A DNA stretch of 64,000 nt, taken from Sequoia sempervirens (Eukaryota; Streptophyta; Pinopsida; Cupressales; Cupressaceae). The notes beneath the pieces are model-generated. The model saw nothing but the letters and a program-made list of their open reading frames with translations. It was not told where the DNA came from and did not search any database. Below, one piece after another: positions 45,621 to 58,863 of the stretch. The stretch covers positions 48,057,414 through 48,121,413 of the forward strand of contig VDFB02018296.1 of assembly GCA_007258455.2 (NCBI GenBank). The letters are read 5' to 3'. Both the position numbers and the translations under genes were made by a program. Every line of letters begins with the position of its first letter. Position 1 is the first letter of the stretch.

Positions 45621-46440
45621 TTATAAAGGAACCTGCCAACACTAATCCAACATTTAAACTTGAATCACTAAAAAGTGATATATATGTTTTGAATTTTGAA
45701 ATAATGTAAACTAATCAAATATTTATTTTAGCATATTTTATGTTTGTATTTTTTTGAAAAAATTAAAAATTATTTGAATATATATTTTTTTATAAAATAA
45801 AACTATAATTTAGTTGCTAAGAAAATTTGAAAAATGAAGTTACATGAGACATCAATCTTTATATAGTATTTTTTTTCCCTTCAATTATTTTTTGTATATT
45901 TATAACTTGAAACATTAGGGAATGGATATATTTATTTCCCATTTTGATAGATATATATATTTTAATAAATATTAAATGCTTTTGTATTAATACTTAGTTA
46001 TTTCCAGTTGACATCAATTTTCATAATAATTATTTATCTTAAATACAAAAAAATTATATCATCTTCATATAGATTCTTGTGTCTAGGGAATCATTTTTTT
46101 TTTTCAAAATTTTCTAATAAGTTTTAATATTTTTCCTTGACATGGTAATCAACCTAATGTTTTGTGTTGATAACCTACATTTAGTAAAAATAAAAAATAA
46201 AATATAAATAATAATTAAACTATTAAAATATATACATTTTTGAAAACTAAACTTAGGGAATTTCAATATTTTTAAAAATATATATTTTACACAAGTAGAA
46301 GTTGTTGAAAAATTAAGTTTTTCAAATAATTTTATTTTTTTGGTAAATTGCAATCAAATTGATGCTAAATATACATTTAGCCAACGAGTGAACCCACAAT
46401 AATGGGTTACAATTGTTTAAGCAAAGAGAAATTAGAAATG
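45621..46440. other. AT-rich spacer, no gene seen
   Basis: Mostly A and T runs with no open frame above 80 codons and no recognised domain or repeat. Confidence 0.55.
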
Positions 46441-46458
46441 CACACAAAAAATTCAATT

Positions 46459-46629
46459 AGGTGGTTCGAATGAAGGGGGGCCTTCTAATGAAGGGGGTTC
46501 ATTAGAAGCCCCCCCCTTCTAATGAAGGAGGGCTTCAAATGAACCCCCTGTTGCTTCATGAGAATTCTTCAAAATTTTAAAATCCAAAGAAAGAAAGGCT
46601 TTGTACGAACCACTCCTTCGCTCAAATGA
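46459..46629. repeat. GC-rich foldback element
   Basis: Arms 46493-46511 (GGGGGTTCATTAGAAGCCC) and 46530-46548 pair at 18 of 19 positions around an 18-bp centre. Further GAAGGGGGG and CCTTCTAATGAAGG blocks lie within it. Outer copies of GTGGTTCG (about 46461) and CGAACCAC (about 46619) are inverted with respect to each other. The run of G and C stands out in very AT-rich DNA. Confidence 0.65.
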
Positions 46630-46639
46630 CCTAATTTTC

Positions 46640-49600
46640 TCCTCCAATTTTAGAGAACGCCCTTATTTCTCCCTCTAAAAGTTTAGATATAGATTCATTT
46701 TGGTCTTTTTCGTGGGCAGGTCATTTTCACAAGAATTCTTTTTGGTGGGCGAGGTTGCTTTCGCAAAATTTCCAGCAAACAATGCAGGTCATTTATGGTG
46801 CTTTCACTATCTGGGCATTTACGCAATGGACATGCATGGAGGTAAGACTCGCTGTGAGATTGTGAAATAGAACAAAATTATGGCACTTTTACACAATATA
46901 CATGTGGTGATTCATGTGTGTGATAGACAATTTGTGGCGCTTTCATTTCTAGCTACAATTTATCAATGAGTTTTCACATTTAGATTAGTCTTTGCTAAAA
47001 GTTACTTCTATAGTTTGTATTTTATTTTTGTAGAGTTGTAGACCAAAAAAAAATTATATTGGGCAAAATGTTGCTTAGTTGGAAGTGTAGGTAGATAAGT
47101 AGACCTATTTGTAGCCCTACCAACAATTTAAATTAGCATCCTCTACCTTAGGTCTTAATCTAATTTACACTTAATCTGGGAAAAACAAAAAACCCTCCTT
47201 GGAGTAAGTTGTTCCTCAGCAGTTGATGCCTATTCCTCATTGTTGATGGCTATTCCTTAGGTCCTATTGTAAGTCATTCCTTTATGTGCTTGTTACACAT
47301 AATTTCTTGATGATGATAGATTGGAGAAAACCTCGCTTGCTAGTGTTTCTCTTACTAGGGCTCATGATTACAACTATGTCTATCCATTCATGCATTGAAA
47401 TGTTTGTCTTTGATCTTAATTAATTGTCACAGTTCCAAGCTCTATTTCCCAATGACTCTCAATGTACATAGAACTCATTATAAGTAGCTCTAAGCTATGT
47501 ATTTGACTCAAATGTCTCCATGCAGTGTCTAGCAGTCTAATTTGGCCTATATGATGCTCACATTATACCCTCAAGATATAGGGATGAGACCATCTCTACT
47601 ATGACTCGACTGATAAGGTGAAGAAACTCTCACGTCCATGGTGCAAAACCAAGAAAAAAGAGAAATCAATATCACATCAAAAAAACAAATAAAAAATGAA
47701 CTTTATCTATATCTATTCTATTCCAAATAAATGATATAAAACATAAACATAAAATCACTTAGGTCTTTGGCCTACCAATTTTTTCTCATAGTCCATTTGC
47801 AATGCTAGGACTAGTGCGTGCTATAAGTGTGGGTCCTATAGGAGTACATGTATTGCTAGACTCACCTCACTCCATCTATCTAGGAGGTACAACTATTGGA
47901 GAGCATACTCTCTATTATACCCTTGGCCTGTCCTCCTCCATTTTATACTCCACATCCAAACCTTAAGCATCAAGATCCCCTTTAGGGGCATCCTTGAAAG
48001 GAATGATTGTTGGATAAAAACTTCACTAGTCGGTGTACCCCTATAAAACATTGACATCATCCACATCCAAAAATAGATGATCGTTCTCTCCTTTACTACT
48101 TAAGTCACTCAAAATGACCTTAGTGATTGTTGGATGAGAGAGGTGTCTAGCTCTAATGGTAATGTGATGTGAATGCACATAAGTGGTATTATCGATGACA
48201 CTTTCCATACTAGTCCAAACTACCTCATCAATCACATGTACTTAAATTACATGATGATATAGTCATAGTGACCAATAAGTAGGTGATCTTGTTGGATACA
48301 AGCCATCTATCTACCAAAATCATCCCATGCTCTCATTCCTCTATATGGCTACTATATAATCTCTATGTTGTACAAGTGATCAAAAGATTATCTCCAAAAT
48401 AGTAAATCTTAGAAACTCTAATATCAAATTAGTGGGTATTATTGTGGTCATGGTGCATCCAAATAAATTTTCCTTGGGTAATTGATATATCTTATACACA
48501 TGATGTTCTTGAATTCTCATACCTAAAGTAATGTGGAGTTCATGAGTATTTTCCCCTCATGATGCACAAATCTGCCAAGGTCTTAGTAAAGGTGAGCAAG
48601 CATACTCTGCTCCAATACAAAAATAGTATTTCACTCCTCCATGGCCTTGATTATGTGCATTAGGCCCACATGCAAATGCATGCCTTGACCATCAATAGTC
48701 ATTATCATGGATACTATAGTGATCAATATCCTCCTAGTTAAGGGAATAGGTATTGACCCTTGCTCAAGTCACCACATAAGAAATGATCAATATTGTAACT
48801 CATGATGAATCATGCAAGTGTATATCACTATCCCTCCTATATAGTGACTAATTGTCTCTCATCCTCAATAGTATTGCAATAACCATGGACTAGGAATCTA
48901 AGAATGTGTTATACATCCACATGAATAATAGTCATCTCCCCTATTAGGAGATGATAGGTGGATGTATCCAAATTCCATTGATCCATCAATCCCAAGAGCA
49001 TCATGTGGTGCAATCACATCTCTAAGAGTATGAATACCAAATAAAGGACTAATCATCTATAAAAAACCTACTCCTTCCTTGATAGATTCTCCAATCAACT
49101 CATGAGTAGTGTAAAAACAAATCCTCTACCATTCTCTCGCATAGTTGGAAGTGGCTAAAAGTAATCAAAATAATTATATATCATTCTACTACTAACACCC
49201 TAGCATTCTAAAATGTCCAAAAACTTAGAATAAAGTATGTTTTCCTAAAGGCTAGTATGCCCTTGAACACTAGCACCCTTTGTGGATAATTGTGCATCCC
49301 TTAGAAGTTAGCAAACAAGGAGGATGTCTACATGAATATCAGACTCATGTTCAACATCTGAATGCAGTGTTCTCATCAAATTCCAATATGCATCATAGGG
49401 TTTACAAGGGCCAAAATATTAAAAATTTCAAAAATCAATAGAAAATTTACCTACCTCTTATTTCACCATATTGTTCTCGGCTCCCTCTTGGAGCTCACCT
49501 AGTCTTGGTCATGAAAAATCTTATTAGTGAGGAATTTTAATTGTAAGATCACTCTAAACTCTATGAAAACATGAGACACATATTCACCTTCTCTCTTCTC

Positions 49601-51920
49601 AAAATTTATTTTAGATCTTATTTTTCATAACATTTTTCCTTGCATGATAGTTTCTTCTGATTTAAAAAATTAACGCATTTCAATTTTGAAAGATATTTTT
49701 GAATGCTAACAATAAACCTTGTAGTATTTAATATTGAATACTATGGAGCTTCACTAAACTCAAATCTAGATGTTGAACATAGGTTTTCATTGATGTCAAA
49801 GGTGTGATTTCTAAGGGATAATGCTATATGAATAGTCAATTTTATAGTACTTGAATTATCATTATTGATTGGTGGAAAAATGGATACATTCAGATATCAC
49901 TCTTTCTCCACTAATCATTCAAAGACGTCATATGAATCCCAATTGGATTGACTAACAACCTCACAATGTGAGTCAATTCACAATGAGGAGGACCTAGGAG
50001 GGGGTTCTTTCAACTCTTAGGGAGATTGTTGTATTCAATTATACTTACCATTTTGTGTATGGATTAGTCTCTTAAACTTGATAGTTAAGGAGAATGATAA
50101 GGTTGACAAGTCATATTTACCTTAGTTTTGTTTTATTGAATGAAGGATTCATTATCATTCTGGCAGAGTTATTTATTAGTATTGTTAAAGAGATATATAT
50201 TCTGATTTTTTAGAATCAGTGATTTCAAAATGAGAAAAATCTATATTTCAAAATTCATGATGTACACTCTTGTTTACTTTCACAATCTCACTCTCTATGC
50301 AATTAAATCTTAAGATGGTTTTAAATGTAAAAATCATCAGTTATTTGTCTTCCTTTTTTTTAATTTTACTGCATTTTTGGGTTCATAATATTTTCTAGGT
50401 TTTTCTCCAATAAATCTTAGGAATTAAAAATATCCTTATCTTTTGGTATGCATAGAAATTCCTGAGAAAGTTTGTATCTATGTGAGTCTAAACATCACAA
50501 TTCTAAATTAGTAGTTTTTGCTAATTATTATTTATTGGTAATAATTGGTAGCTGATTCAATTCCTTTTATGTTCTCTTTCCCTAGGTATCATTAGATGTT
50601 ATCATGTTAAAACTGCCAGTTGGTCTAGCACAATTGATATCATTATCGACATCATCCTACCACATTTCAGGCATAATGTAATTAGCAGAGATGAAACAAT
50701 ACAACTATAAAAATGCCATACATGGTGCAAACCAGTAGATTCCCACGTGATTGTTCTGTGCAAGCTAAGACCAATGGGCCCTTACCCATAGACAACCTAC
50801 AAATGCTTGAATAAATCATTAAAGAATATAAACAAGATTCAACACCACTGTGGCGATGTACTAAAACAAATCCAGAAAATACATCTTTACTAACTTATCA
50901 AAGATAAATCATTATATGATAAGAATGCGCACATCATATACTTCTCATATCTGATTTGTTCTATTTCCTTCTGAGATGAATCACAGTTTCTGTATTAGAG
51001 AAGTGTTAGCATGGTAGATTCCTCCAACCCATCTCATATCATGTGCTCAGTTAACTAGAACTTAGTATGCAGGTATGTAATACTCTGGCTACAGTTAACT
51101 GAGAGTGCAGTCCAATGGTGTGAAAGTTATTGCAATTGAACATGTTAGAGTGGGCATTGCCTATAATCTTATTGGCATGAAGTTGCTTGCAACCACATAT
51201 GTGTGATACCAAGTTGGGTTTAACAAGGGAGTTTGGCTACCCAAGAATCTTTGTGAATGACATGATACTAAATGTGTTGGAGGCATGAGATAAGGGCACA
51301 AAGTTCTATTATGTTGTACTTCTAATTTTTCATATGCTGGAGTACTATGAGATTCCAATTAGTGAGCAATATGAACGTGGTAATACATGCAAACACATAT
51401 TTTTCTTTGATTTCAACGTTGTACTCTACCTCTCCACTTGACATTGCCAACCATGGGAAGATGATGGAAAAATGGAAGAAGGCCCTTGTGTTGCAATGTG
51501 CTTGATATTACTGTAGTTTACTAGAGCTTTTGATAGAGTTCCCTCATGTTACTTTTAAGTTTATTGGCAGCTCTGCTATGCCATCTGCCTTGATGGAGGA
51601 TGGAATTGCTAGCTCTCACAATTTCCTGTTTTCCTAGATGAGTTGTATTGGGGTATAATGACTCTAAATGGATGGCACCCCAGTTCATGCAACTATATTG
51701 TTGATCTACCCTATGTCAACCAATGGCCATGCACATAAAAATTTGGAGACATTCTTATTGCATACACATGAAAATTGGAGTCATTTGCATTGGGGCAAAG
51801 CACCTATAAAACTCCAAAAATGTATTTGACGAAGTAGAGAATGAATGAATGAAAATACAAAGGTTCTATCAAATTGTGATCTATACATGCCTTAGTTTAA
51901 TTAATTTTTGTCATTATGTG
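46640..51920. other. Long stretch without a recognised gene
   Basis: About 5.3 kb in which I see no known protein domain. The longest minus-strand frames (48041-48235 and 51161-51358, about 65 codons each) have no recognisable motif and no supporting context. Codon-like order is visible around 47.8-48.9 kb on the minus strand but is broken by many stops; it may be a decayed element that I could not identify. Confidence 0.5.
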
Positions 51921-51929
51921 TTAACCATA

Positions 51930-52020
51930 GTAACAAGACTTGGACTTGGCGCGGATTCGGCAAGGGTGACTTGACTTGGGACTTGACACTCGGACTTGGC
52001 GTAGACTCGACAAAATGGAA
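51930..52020. repeat. Short GACTTGGC-type repeats
   Basis: GACTTGG or GACTTGAC recurs six or so times in about 80 bp, as do GGCGCGGATTCGG and GGCGTAGACTCG variants. The block is GC-richer than its surroundings. Confidence 0.6.
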
Positions 52021-53683
52021 AACCCGAGAAATTTAGAGATTTTTAAGGATTTAAAACTTGTAATGTCATCTTATAAAAAGAGGAAAATTATGCCCTTAAA
52101 TATTTACCTAGTTTTAATGTCATCCTACTATCTTTGCACATTTGACGTGCAAAGAATTCTCCTTGTGCAGTAGGAAAGGCATTTATTTGTTGTGTAATTC
52201 TTGACTTACCTTCCTCACTGTTTTCAAATCATGAGATGCTCTATAAGTACTTTCTTTTTTCACCACATTCTTAAATATTTTGATCTCAATCATAGATTTA
52301 TAGAAATAATCTGGTTCCTTGGCCTTGTGAGAGCTCCCTTTGTTCAAGATAAAAGAATTGTCCTTTTATTTGTTCTCTACATATTGATATGACATTATTA
52401 AGTTGAACTCATAGAATGACTGACATCAAGTTTGTTATAAGTATGCTTGTCTTGCCAAAGAAAATCACTGTTGCACAACCCAATATCTCAATAGTAGGAA
52501 GCTTGCGCATAATTACATTCATCATTGTCAACTTATAAGTCCCTAGTGTCAAAGTACAAACAGAACAAAGTACAAAGTATTTGAACAAGAAAAGGAAATT
52601 TCATAGATAGCACTAAAAATAGCATTTGGAAGGTACCCCAAAAGATATTGGGCATACAAAATGATCTAGAAATGAGGTAAAATTCTTCCAAGACTCACGA
52701 GCTGAATATACTTAGCAAGTACTCACCAAGCTTCTCACCTAGAAACTCATAGTTACTCACACATTCATGCAAAGAACTCATCAACTACATGAATATATTA
52801 GTCGTAGCTTTGAACACTTGAAAATCCCTCAGTTTTTCACTTTTCTGCTGATTATTGTTGTACTTAGCTCTTGTAACACATTTTTAATCAATTTTAGTTG
52901 CCTTTAAGTCATCATTGAAGAATTTGAAGAATTTCTTAACTAGATTTCCAAGTTATGTGATCGGGTTTTTTATTTGTTCTATGCTTTTATTGTTTTTCCT
53001 TACTATTTGTTCTATTCTAGGGTTCAATCTTTCACTTTATAGAAGAGAAGTTCATTCATATTGATTGTACCTGATTGGTTATAGTGGAGTTTGGAGAGTA
53101 ATTAATCATCCAAGTTTTCCCCCTTTTGGGTTTCTCTAGTCCAAATCTTGTGTTTTGTTTCTATTTATCTACTTACTTTTTCTTTGGTTTTGGTACTATA
53201 TTTTTCTTTTGCATTCAATTGAAAGATGTTTGGAGTAGCTAGAATTAGAAATCCATAATTGGTGAGTTGTTTAAGAATATCTAGAGTAGTTTATGGGTCA
53301 GATTTGCATCAAAGCAGATTTCTTACTATCAGGTTTACAATTTATCCCAACTAAGACAGGTTGGGGATTGATGAATTTCTAATAGTGTTCATAATGTCTG
53401 TAACTTTATTTTTAGATTTCTTGTGGATAATCTAAATAATGCTAATTTAAGAAATTTATGACTTTTCCTTCTATTTAGAAAGTCAAATTTTCTTGAGGTT
53501 TGGGTATTAATAAGGAATTGCATGAAATTAGTTATAGAAAGAAGATCATTATAAAATGTACCTATTGGTCTTCACCTCCATTTGGTTGGACTGAAGTAAA
53601 ATTTGATTGTGATTTGTTCACTTAAATTTAAACACTAGGATGTTTAAAGTAATGTATTTTTTTTGGACAAATCAGGGAGTGAT
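52021..53683. other. Spacer, no gene seen
   Basis: No domain recognised. Open frames of 60-65 codons only. The final part (about 53.5-53.68 kb) may contain the promoter of the three-exon pseudogene that follows, but no clear TATA box stands out. Confidence 0.45.
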
Positions 53684-55098
53684 ATGGCAACTTAGGAACC
53701 ACCACTTGTGGGTATATTTGCCTATACAGATGAGGAGATCCATAAATTGGATCGTATTCTAGCTGATCCCACCACCATAGGGGTTTACAAGGTTACATGT
53801 GTGTCAATTATAAATAGCTTAAAGAAGATTATATGGAAATTTCACACCACAAATGCTTATTTTGTTGACACTATAGTAGCTATTCTTGTTGAGATGCAGC
53901 ACGAGATTAGTGGTGAGGTTTCTCTTGCAATTGTTCAATTGCAAGTCCCAAAAGATACCCTCAAAGAAAAATGTTTTCCATATTACGTTGGTAAATCCAA
54001 GGTTAAGGGATATCAGGTGACTCGATGTGTTGATCCTCATATGGCCCCTTTGATATACCTATGCTTTCTTGTAGCATTTGGTCATTATCCCAATAATGAC
54101 CAAATTCCTTTATACTCTACACAACAGTTGTATGCTGAGGTTCATTTGGGCCTCAACATCAACTGCTTGGACCTACCACAATATTATGGTTAGGGGCATG
54201 GTAGGGTTGCTGACAGAGAGGCCTCTCGTCGACCAAGTTGACAACCTCAATCTTGTTAGAATTTGGTTGGGGAGAGATTGCCTGCTATCTCCACAACCCT
54301 AGCACCTATTGTAGAGCAAGTTGTCATTTCTACCCAAAGGGAAGCAATTGACGGTGTTGGTGATATAGCTGTTGTTGCATCTACGATATCTACTGATCAT
54401 GTGGGGAGATATTTGATGAGTCATTCTACATGATCTAGACCATTGGATCATGGTATTGATCCTTATGCTATGGAAAGTGTCCTTTCAACCTTAGGCATAG
54501 ATGGTCTCAAAGGAGAGCAGATGCTTCAGAGTACAACTCATTGTTTGTCAAATGACCTATTGGAGGCATACGGTTTCATTTCGGTAGAGCTTGGGATCCC
54601 AATAAATGAGGTCAGAGGACATGTGAGTAGAGCTCATTCACATCTAGGATCCAACTAGGCTACAATTCCTTCACATCATTCTCATCACTTTGACAGCATT
54701 ACACATTTGTCAGATCCACCTACAGATCATTCAGCTGCTAGAGACGAGGGTAAACCTATTGGTCCTTCTACGAGTGTTCGACAACATGCATCCTAGGGCT
54801 TAAATTTAGTTGAAGATCAGTTGCAGATGGGATTGTCAAGTTTTGTGGATATGTTGGTACATGGAGAAATGTCATCGATGCCATCTCACCTAGTTAGTCC
54901 ACTACACCCGTCAATACTGGAGCTAGCCAAGGAGACCCGTGATACAGTCAAGTTGACAGATAAGGTCATTGCAGTAGATCCTGCACCACCTGATACAGAG
55001 GTATGTATGTGTGTAAACATGCACAATTTAAACTTGTTTAAACTTTAATATTACTTGTTTTACTTAAATGGTAGATAGTCCTAATGTACACATTTATG

Positions 55099-55147
<49 letters not shown>

Positions 55148-55451
55148 AGAGGGAGTTAGCTCATGTTACACTGAGTCTAAGGACGAACTATGTACACAGG
55201 CATAATTTGGTTGATGTGACTAATGTTAGTGGACAGGTGAGTTTAAGTTTTTAAATCATGTACCATGTATATATATATATATTTGTACACATGTATATAG
55301 ATATTTAACATTATTCCAATTTGGCATAATGTAATTAGATTGTGTACATGTCTTGTACTATCTCCAGGGCTTGGTGCATCCATCAGAGCATGATTCTCAC
55401 TCAGAGGGTTGCTCAATTCGGAGTTGGCATGACAACTCTGGTGGATCCTAA
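53684..55451 (+). pseudogene. Unrecognised three-exon gene with seven stops
   Basis: One reading frame runs from an ATG at 53684 to a GT donor after 55000 (439 codons). It is interrupted by stops at 53693, 54191, 54239, 54257, 54431, 54656 and 54794. Exon 2 (55150-55236, 29 codons) and exon 3 (55368-55451, ending in TAA) are open, bordered by AG and GT, and all introns are in phase 0. The N-terminal 165 residues look globular (IFAYTDEEIHKLDRILADP, VTRCVDPHMAPLIYLCFL); later parts are polar with His/Ser-rich segments, VESVLSTLG-like helices and DPAPPDTE. I do not recognise the family; a transposon-borne accessory protein or a plant nuclear protein are possible. Conserved frame between stops shows it was once translated. 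Confidence 0.55.
55101..55144. repeat. AT microsatellite in an intron
   Basis: (AT)22, ending just before the TGTAG acceptor of exon 2 of the unrecognised gene. A shorter AT run occurs at about 55268-55282 in the next intron. Confidence 0.95.
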
Positions 55452-57670
55452 GTTAATTAATAGGTAAACAAGTTGTTGGTACAAAATGCAATGTTTATTT
55501 TATGTTTTCACAATAGTTGCTCAAAATTTTGAATGAAACATGTTGGTAATTTATCTTGATTCTAACTCTTTGGCACATTTCTTTTTCTAGGCTCTATGTA
55601 CGAGGAGTCATTCTTGGGTACAAAAGGTAAATTTGCTAAGATTCTACTTTTTATGTGTCTCTTGAGATTGCTTAAAGTATGTTCAAATAGTTTGCAAAAG
55701 TTTTCTATGATGGCCTAACTTCTTGAATAACTTGTGAAAACTTGAAATAAGTCATGATTACTTGGGATTAATGGCAGGTTTGTTGAGTGTAATGCTACTA
55801 TGATATGATATGTTCAGATACCAATTTGTAATTACTACTCTTCCTAGTTTATATACATACATATTATATACCATATGCTTTGATACGAATGTGTACAACC
55901 TTCATGGTGCCATTAATTGAAAACTCATGAAATGCTTTACATCATTGACCTTTATGCTTGCATTGAATTATTTTTCCCTTGTGATTGCACTTTGTGGTCA
56001 TTATCAACTCTTGATGTTCTTCCTCCTCTTCAGTTTCACTGTATCCTTTCTTATCACCTTGCTTCACTTTACAAAGACACAATTTTGATTTTTTAGACAT
56101 TAATCCAATGAAAAAAAGGCTTGGATGCTATAGATGTTTCAAGTAAATAGTGTAACATCTTCAACTATCAAGGACCATGATGAGATCATAGTCATTAAAG
56201 AAGATTATCATTTGGACTATACATTACATCACAATCATGAAGAATGTCAAGGCTAACACAAAGACATTACCTTACCTTTTAGCCATTGGCCATTTAAAAT
56301 GAAAAGAGTTTTCCTTTAAGCATATAATATATATGACTCATTCACCATCTTTAATAGTCCATGACTATCCTTATACTCTCATTGTTACCCTCATCAATTG
56401 TCTTTAGTTTTCCATGCATAAGGATTGACAACACCTTAATCAAGACTGTCTTGCATAGCTTCTACTGCTTAGATCATTGTAGACTGTCTTCTAACTTCTG
56501 ATGATATGAGACAACCCCTGCTTAATTGCCTCTTTGATATGTAGCCTCCATGAAACTAATGCCAAAGTCATCTTGCACAGCCCATTACCTTTTCATTGGG
56601 TTTGTGTATGATTAGACTGTCATGTTGTTGCTTCCTTTGGTTGCCTTTATATGCATCATAAATAACCCTTTACACCTAGCGACTGGGTTAAGACTTCAAC
56701 TTCCTTATCTAATTCAACATTCTTGGCTTGAGCATTGGCATGCTTCTCATTCATGAACATTGGTGAGGACTGTCCCTATATTCTCATGGAGATTGACCTC
56801 TAATTGACAATAATGTATAATAGACAAACTCAGATCTGTTAGCCATTTCTTTAAACTACTCTTGGATATGCTTGTATTGCAAAGAATGTAACCCAATAAT
56901 GAGGACAGAAGATGAAAAATCTTCATCTCCTTCCTCCTTTGATGTGTCTATCATTTCTATTTCATTGTCTTGAATGGCCTTCAATATACTATCTTACTTC
57001 AACTTGAAACTACTGTCCCTTGATCAATATCATGCACTTGAAATACTTGAATTTCGTAGCTATGACATTTCCTCTATATCCTTTTGATCTGCCAAAATAA
57101 AAGTCTTCCTTTTTTTTTAAAGGATCCTACTACTGTCAACAAGGAAACTCTTATGGTAAACCATAGTAAATCCCGTATTAAGATTGTGAAAAGCCTTGTA
57201 AAGAAAACAATACTAAGGTAGTCATAGGCCAATAATCACAGTCATCATGAGCTCTAGAAGTCAGTCTATAGAAGTGTAGATATTGTCTTATAAAGAACAA
57301 TGTTACAATGGTAAGGGAAATGATCTAGATGAAGAAAATGACCTTGGTAATCAAGCACATGGCAGCCAATGAAAAATATTGAAGAGGGCAGTCATGTATA
57401 GGGTTTTAAGGAGACAAGTTGCTTTCACCATTGGATAGCTTGATAGAGCTTGTAAGGCAATATGGTGATCTTGAGAGTAATTTAGAAATGAAAAGACTCA
57501 TAGGAAATATCAAATTCTATGTTTACTTGTGGATTTCTTGCTACCAAAGACCATATAGTGGACTCATTGTTCTTGATGCTAGCATGTTTTAGGTTGAACC
57601 AACAAAAAATATTCTAGATTTGATGAAAATTGGTTAAACGAACAAGGTAGTAGGTGTCACTGCACTTAAT
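55452..57670. other. Stretch without a recognised gene
   Basis: About 2.2 kb with no long open frame. I could not assign any segment to a family. CTATATCCTTTTGATCTGCC occurs at about 57075 and again at about 58565, bracketing the duplicated block that follows. Confidence 0.45.
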
Positions 57671-57675
57671 GATGT

Positions 57676-57717
57676 TTTGATCTAGTAAATCTAGTTGGAA
57701 GTGAAAGAGTAGACAAA
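57676..57717 (+). pseudogene. Kinesin motor-domain fragment, copy 1
   Basis: The frame encodes FDLVNLVGSERVDK and then hits TAA. It corresponds to the kinesin switch II motif with Asn for Asp and Val for Ala, so this copy is more altered than the second. No other kinesin motif could be read nearby. Confidence 0.5.
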
Positions 57718-58133
57718 TAAGAGGTACAATCTATATATGACAGTCTTAGGTAGTCCTAAAGTATAGTCAAAGGACAACATACTCAAATTTTGTGTGATGA
57801 AGATACTTAAAGTACTCAAGTGACATCACAAAAGGTCAATATACAATGATAAACATTGTTTTATCCATGTGCAATAGAATAATATGGCAGTCATAGAAAG
57901 GTGCAATTCAAACTCAAAAGATCAATATGAAAGAAAGTCCACAGTCTAAAAAAAGTGAGTGCTCAAAAGAGGACAATGGTAGTTAAAAGTGGCATGTTGA
58001 ATGAAAGTATTGTTGGTTAAAGGTTTAAGTTTACAATACAGGGAACACATATTTCATGTTAATCTACAAATGAGTCCATCATTGGCTCATTGTAAGGAGA
58101 AAACTTATCTTCTAGAGCAGTCTCCAAGGATGT

Positions 58134-58175
58134 TTTGATCTAGTAGATCTAGCTGGAAGTGAAAGAGTAGACAAA
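58134..58175 (+). pseudogene. Kinesin motor-domain fragment, copy 2
   Basis: The frame encodes FDLVDLAGSERVDK followed by TAA. HLVDLAGSERVDKSE is the highly conserved switch II region of kinesin motors, which couples ATP hydrolysis to microtubule binding; the VDK ending is common in plant kinesin-14 and related families. Flanking sequence did not yield the P-loop or other kinesin motifs, so only a short exon piece seems to have been captured, or the rest has decayed. Confidence 0.55.
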
Positions 58176-58675
58176 TAAGAGGTACAATCTATAGATGACA
58201 GTCTTAGGTAGTCCTAAAGTATAGTCAAAGGACAACATACTCAAATTTTTTGTGATGAAGATACTTCAAGTACTTAAGTGACATCACAAAAGGTCAATAC
58301 ACAATGATAAACACTATTTTATCCATTTACAATAGAATAACATGAAAGTCATAGAAAGGTGCAGTTCAAACTCAAAGATTAGTATGAAAGAATGTCCACA
58401 ATCTAAAAAAAAGTGACAATGCTCAAAAGAGGACAATGGTAGTTAAAAGTGGCATGTTGAATGAAAGTATTGTTGGTTAAAGGTTTAAGTTTACAATACA
58501 GGGAACACATATTTCATGTTAATATAAAAAGGGATTTAATGAATGGAATTTGTCTTTGAGCTTTCCTCTATATCCTTTTGATCTGCCAAGAACCTCTTGA
58601 ATATTTGTCATCAATTTTTTCATCATATCAAGTTTTTAGATTATACTGCTTGACAATTTGTTATCTGGTTACCAG

Positions 58676-58863
58676 GTGTTGATTAGCTTCTTGTGGATAA
58701 AATACTGGATCCATTGTATCTTAGCCGAGAAGAGTCTACATTCAAGAACCTCAAAAGAATCTTAGATAATTATGGACCTTATTCAAGTGCTTGGGTTGGT
58801 GAAGCTGGTGGAGATTATAAGAGTGGACACAATTTGGTCACTAATGCTTGTCTTTAGCTTTTG
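58676..58863 (+). pseudogene. Heparanase-like (GH79) exon remnant
   Basis: A 188-bp segment bordered by an AG acceptor (TTACCAG) and a GTAAG donor encodes LVDKILDPLYLSREESTFKN, LKRILDNYGPYSSAWVGEAG and GDYKSGHNLVTNACL. This matches plant heparanase-like proteins of glycoside hydrolase family 79, secreted or membrane-attached endo-beta-glucuronidases of the cell wall; the WVGEAGG block containing Glu is their hallmark. Stops occur at the beginning (VD then TAG) and near the end (CL then TAG). The preceding and following exons, including the FWYLDQLGM block, were not found. Confidence 0.75.

Larger units (their letters stand above)
57671..58522 (+). repeat. Recent direct duplication of about 390 bp
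   Basis: Copies 57671-58062 and 58131-58522 are nearly identical apart from scattered substitutions and one- or two-base indels, and are separated by 68 bp of unique sequence. Both start GATGTTTTGATCTAG and end CATATTTCATGTTAAT. Confidence 0.85.

Noticed and set aside
48041..48235. Minus-strand 64-codon frame that looks protein-like
   Set aside because: I could not extend it in frame to either side or match it to a family, so it is not supported as a gene.
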